Source: Aliagarivorans taiwanensis DSM 22990 (GTDB lineage Bacteria > Pseudomonadota > Gammaproteobacteria > Enterobacterales > Celerinatantimonadaceae). From it: a stretch of DNA of 64,000 bases. Location of the stretch: NCBI RefSeq assembly GCF_000429505.1, contig NZ_AUBZ01000024.1:1-64000 (forward strand). Reading direction: 5' to 3'. The notes beneath the pieces are model-generated. The model was not told the origin of the DNA and ran no database searches. It worked only from the letters and a program-made list of their open reading frames with translations. The first letter of the stretch is position 1; each line of letters opens with the position of its first letter. A program made the translations under genes and the position numbers. Below, in pieces: positions 63,102 to 64,000 of this stretch.

Positions 63102-64000
63102 GTTACGGCCTAATCGCAACCACCATGTTCTCGTTGATGATGCTGCTTATGGCAACCGGTCAGCGGGTGTTTGCCGCCATTGGCGCGGTGGCCGCCGTCG
63201 CCGCCATCTTGCTGTGGGGAACCGGCGGGGTGGAGATCCCCTTCACCGCCGCCATGAAGCTGATGAACTGGTACCCGATGCTCACCCTGCCGATGTTCAT
63301 CTTTATGGGCTATGTACTGTCTGAATCGAAGATTGCCGACGACCTCTACAAGATGTTCCATGTCTGGATGGGCCCGATGCCCGGTGGGCTGGCCATCGGT
63401 ACCATCGGCCTGATGGTGTTGGTATCGGCAATGAACGGGCTGTCGGTGGCCGGGATGGCGATTGGTGCCACCATTGCGCTGCCGGAGCTACTCAAGCGGC
63501 GCTACGACAAGAAGATGGTCACCGGGGTTATTCAAGCTGGCTCGTCGCTGGGGATCTTGGTGCCACCCTCGGTGGTGCTGGTGCTGTACGCAATGATCGC
63601 CCGCCAACCGGTGGGGCAGCTATGGCTGGCCGGGATTGTGCCGGGGCTGGTGATGGCGGTGCTGTTTATCTTGTATATCGCGATTCGCTGCCGCTTAAAC
63701 CCCAGCTTGGGGCCAACCCTGAGCGAGGAAGAACGCAACGTACCGCGCGCCGAGAAGCTGCGCCTGTTGGGTGCCGGCGCGCTGCCTATCGGCATTTTTG
63801 CGGCAATGATGGTGCCCTTTGTGAACGGCTGGACCAGCCTGGTAGAAAGCTCGGCGATTGGTGCGATGGCCGCGCTGCTGGCGGCCATCCTCAAGCGCCG
63901 AATGACCCGTACGGTGTTCGAAAACTCGGTGCGCAACACCTTGGCCATCTCCTGCATGTTTATGTGGATCATCCTCGCCGCATTGGGCTTTGGCGCGGTA
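63098..64000 (+). CDS. TRAP transporter large permease (DctM-like), partial
   Basis: The ATG at 63098 overlaps the DctQ-type stop codon, with GAGGAGTAG upstream, and the frame stays open to the end of the window (301 residues seen; the family is about 430-600). DctM signatures include WYPMLTLPMFIFMGYVLSES, GMLV-like membrane stretches, GSSLGILVPPSVVLVLYAMI and QPVGQLWLAGIVPGL. With the small permease it forms a sodium-coupled importer of an organic acid or similar solute fed by a periplasmic binding protein. The substrate is unknown. Confidence 0.92.
   Translation, partial: MSYGLIATTMFSLMMLLMATGQRVFAAIGAVAAVAAILLWGTGGVEIPFTAAMKLMNWYPMLTLPMFIFMGYVLSESKIADDLYKMFHVWMGPMPGGLAIGTIGLMVLVSAMNGLSVAGMAIGATIALPELLKRRYDKKMVTGVIQAGSSLGILVPPSVVLVLYAMIARQPVGQLWLAGIVPGLVMAVLFILYIAIRCRLNPSLGPTLSEEERNVPRAEKLRLLGAGALPIGIFAAMMVPFVNGWTSLVESSAIGAMAALLAAILKRRMTRTVFENSVRNTLAISCMFMWIILAALGFGAV

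Noticed and set aside
62514-63119. A 201-residue minus-strand frame opposite the TRAP small permease
   Set aside because: The plus-strand gene has four clear membrane helices and an ATGA overlap with the large permease. The minus frame is its antisense shadow.

Overview
The window is chromosomal DNA from a gammaproteobacterium, probably a marine or aquatic member of the Vibrio/Aeromonas/Shewanella/Ferrimonas assemblage. The block grpE, nadK, recN, bamE, rnfH-ratA, smpB, ssrA follows the usual gammaproteobacterial order. The tmRNA encodes the tag ANDENYALAA, and the hutWXZ / tonB-exbBD / hutBCD heme cluster is typical of Vibrio-like bacteria. No genus is claimed.

Layout. 1-272 is the right end of an IS3-type element that has cut off the 5' end of the next gene (273-1304). 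1.3-4.4 kb holds an FKBP isomerase, a GNAT acetyltransferase, an M48 lipoprotein protease, and a type IV pilin-like gene split by a 259-bp MITE-like insertion. 4.4-7.6 kb is dnaK-dnaJ behind a clear sigma-32 promoter. 7.8-14.5 kb holds a dicarboxylate-type symporter, a large lipoprotein pullulanase, a beta carbonic anhydrase and a DUF1289 protein. 14.6-25.9 kb is a heme-iron acquisition region: an ABC exporter, an outer-membrane heme receptor and hutW-hutX-hutZ on the minus strand, with tonB-exbB-exbD-hutB-hutC-hutD on the plus strand; a Fur-box-like site lies between the two arms. 25.9-38.1 kb is the stress and quality-control backbone: grpE with its own sigma-32 promoter, nadK, a PilZ protein, a PLP-enzyme/2OG-dioxygenase pair, an SDR, an MFS pump, recN with two LexA boxes, bamE, rnfH-ratA, smpB and ssrA.

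38.1-59.0 kb is a genomic island of about 20.85 kb integrated in the 3' end of ssrA. The ssrA end is repeated at 58962-58983, and similar AGTAA-AATGG-AGTAA repeats lie just inside both ends, as expected for integrase arm sites. The proximal part resembles a P4/CP4-57-type satellite: two related tyrosine integrases, an AlpA-like regulator, a YagK/YfjJ (inovirus Gp2-like) protein and several small unknown genes. The distal part is a defence cluster. It has a complete type I restriction-modification system (hsdM-hsdS and hsdR) interspersed with accessory genes: a methyltransferase-HNH fusion, a winged-helix nuclease-like protein, a DUF6933-like protein, a DUF4870-like membrane protein and a small secreted protein. 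Divergent from hsdM is a three-gene operon encoding a MotA/ExbB-like membrane protein with a long coiled-coil tail, a MotB/OmpA-like protein and an HNH nuclease; this matches the gene content of a type II Zorya anti-phage system.

59.1-64 kb returns to backbone: a methyl-accepting chemotaxis protein with a probable NIT sensor domain, an EutR-like AraC regulator, and the divergent small and large permease genes of a TRAP transporter, the latter running off the window. All calls come from reading the sequence, with no database search; names of unusual genes rest on motif and context.
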